This document shows positions 63,601 through 64,000 of a stretch of 64,000 nucleotides of DNA, in pieces. Under the pieces are notes generated by a model that saw only the letters and a program-made list of their open reading frames with translations, was not told the origin of the DNA and did not search any database. Origin of the DNA: Porphyra umbilicalis (taxonomy: Eukaryota > Rhodophyta > Bangiophyceae > Bangiales > Bangiaceae); NCBI GenBank assembly GCA_002049455.2, contig KV918840.1, positions 186,001-250,000 on the forward strand. Direction: 5' to 3'. The position numbers were made by a program, and so were the translations under genes. Position 1 is the first letter of the stretch, and the number at the start of each line of letters is the position of its first letter.

Positions 63601-64000
63601 CTTGAGGAGCGCAAGATTGGTAATGTGCGCTTCGGGGCCTACTATGAGTATGCCCGCGCGTGTGGTGGCCTGGTCGTCTTCTTCCTCATCCTGGCGCTCT
63701 TCGCGGCGGCCACAACAACGAGCGTGCTCAACAATTGGTGGCTCAGCTACTGGTCTAAGGAGTCGGCGCCGGGGTCAACGACCGACCACGGCCTTGGCTT
63801 TTATCTGGGCATCTACTTTGGACTTGCCGTTGTCTACGCGGCCCTGACGTTTGTCCGCTCCGTGTGGTATCTCTTCTCGGCGCTGCTCGCGTCGCGGCGG
63901 CTGCAACAGGGTGCCGTCAGGTCGGTGATGCACGCGCCGCTGTCGTTCTTTGACACAACACCAATCGGCCGTATCTTGTCCCGGTTTTCCCGCGACACGG
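60661..64000 (+). CDS. ABCC (MRP)-type ABC transporter, 5' part
   Basis: Runs off the window; 1,113 codons seen, no intron. A Pro/Ala-rich start leads to TMD1 (~95-540; KAVKFYAWEKPF and a dense helical region). NBD1 follows: Walker A at 677-685 (GRVGSGKSS), the Q-loop in AYVAQNAWIFNGTLRDNILF, the LSGGQ signature at 767-771, and Walker B at 787-792 (VYLLDDP). The switch position is Asn827 (VTNQLHFL) instead of His, as in several plant ABCC NBD1s. After a ~100-residue Ser/Ala linker, TMD2 begins, with DTTPIGRILSRFSRD at the window edge. ABCC proteins export glutathione or other organic-anion conjugates. An ~80-residue low-complexity insert splits the first strands of NBD1, between EFAWDP (558-563) and VLQNVNL. 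Confidence 0.93.
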   Translation, partial: MADDTDGAAVASASTPAPPTAATPLTAAVPPATMVPLAAAATPVAATVTTPVPVPVASTNGAAGASPAADRGHKVLASGKRVQAEFASEHPPSPELSASLISRIMHMWVIRLVLSGWRSPLTDADLWELTPPEQSRFTSSTFAAAWRSRSHEQKGRLPKTLWTIHRSFLLFTALLKAGDVALGQVSPVFLNQLLDFLQAPDQSASTGYGWALALLVAPLVKTVFENAYFLKTMRMGVRVRSAIQSTLYRKSLALSPSARAGKTVGEIVNYMQLDAQRISDFAQFIHVTWAAPIQVIVTVVLLYIYIGPSAFVGLAMAVVTIPLQSWLVKKQAALRKRGVGITDQRVKLINEVLQGIKAVKFYAWEKPFSAAIDEVRERELANYRASILVRSSFLVIIMTVPTIIAVVTFAFYVGVFNEPLIPSKVFTGIALLNQLRQPIMMLPFVVSALVDARVGAKRVEAFLDLDETDGYHRQHAEERPANQSLARNTGDIPSPEVRTALHRNLRKAVAAAEAARRGRRSVTEAMDLIGELPSPIPKSLIDADGATGRGSITVVDGEFAWDPVTSTVADAAASSPLSLFKCLPGRRRRAAAATATPPAAAGSPADVAVPVDDASPAAAGRPVPVSSDPRADDAVDGAVDLAATSLSRTRDGSVRTVSVLQNVNLVCEPGKVTAVIGRVGSGKSSLVHALLGEMRKRRGTVVLEGTCAYVAQNAWIFNGTLRDNILFGRAYDKELYQRAIHCSVLDTDLSVLPFGDRTAIGEKGINLSGGQKQRVSLARAIYADADVYLLDDPLSALDAHVGADVFERCLSPSSGILRNRTVVLVTNQLHFLPECHSVIMLADGGIKNSGEFRTLLHEDEDFRTLMEENTGARDEEGLSASHSRSVSRSRKRSQAATSNGGIGAPGRSAHSMSIETAPAAVRAGAAAAVAAKAKAAGESSTSGGVAATGSTTSSLTESVNGSGTSGAAAGDKAPKDSLITLEERKIGNVRFGAYYEYARACGGLVVFFLILALFAAATTTSVLNNWWLSYWSKESAPGSTTDHGLGFYLGIYFGLAVVYAALTFVRSVWYLFSALLASRRLQQGAVRSVMHAPLSFFDTTPIGRILSRFSRDT

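Overview
This 64 kb window is nuclear DNA of a GC-rich protist. Its host genes include a Polycomb-type histone methyltransferase, eEF1B-gamma, an ABCC transporter, a TKL kinase, an F-box protein and a WLM metalloprotease. Introns are few: one of 176 bp is clear, and others of about 50 to 160 bp are suspected. There are also hAT-type DNA transposons, a Tc1/IS630-type transposase and a fossil Ty1/copia end. I could not fix the lineage from sequence alone. There is no sign of a bacterial or organellar origin, and I found no rRNA, tRNA or CRISPR.

Layout. 0-5 kb: a minus-strand WLM gene split by a 2.1 kb hAT element, which itself carries a nested 560 bp element. 5.6-8 kb: very GC-rich low-complexity DNA. 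8.8-10 kb: an Fe(II)/2-oxoglutarate dioxygenase-like gene, then Ala/Gly-rich plus-strand coding sequence in broken frames to 12.3 kb. 12.4-13.1 kb: a Ty1/copia remnant. 13.9-16.2 kb: a STAND-type WHD-TPR gene that lacks its nucleotide-binding half. 16.6-20.5 kb: low-complexity DNA, then a 1.16 kb element with perfect 28 bp terminal inverted repeats. 21.7-26.1 kb: mostly gene-poor, with a 77 bp minisatellite. 26.5-30 kb: F-box and C2H2 zinc-finger genes.

30-47.6 kb is dominated by a dispersed Val/Ala/Asp-rich repeat family. It forms four tandem arrays (three with sense on minus, one on plus) whose main monomers are not multiples of three. Between them lie a Thr-rich repeat gene hit by a second hAT element, a Tc1/IS630-type transposase and an enhancer-of-zeste methyltransferase. 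47.7-49.9 kb: a minus-strand Cys-rich/RGG gene. 51.5-54.2 kb: a two-exon EF-hand-like/TKL kinase. 54.5 kb: a hAT MITE. 55.2-56.5 kb: eEF1B-gamma. 58.4 kb: a small hypothetical. 60.66 kb to the edge: an ABCC transporter, cut by the window end.

The genes do not form an operon or one pathway. The strongest new observations are three DNA transposons dated by perfect 8 bp target duplications (two of them splitting genes whose frames close exactly on excision), a nested insertion with its empty site present elsewhere in the window, and the four-array repeat family.
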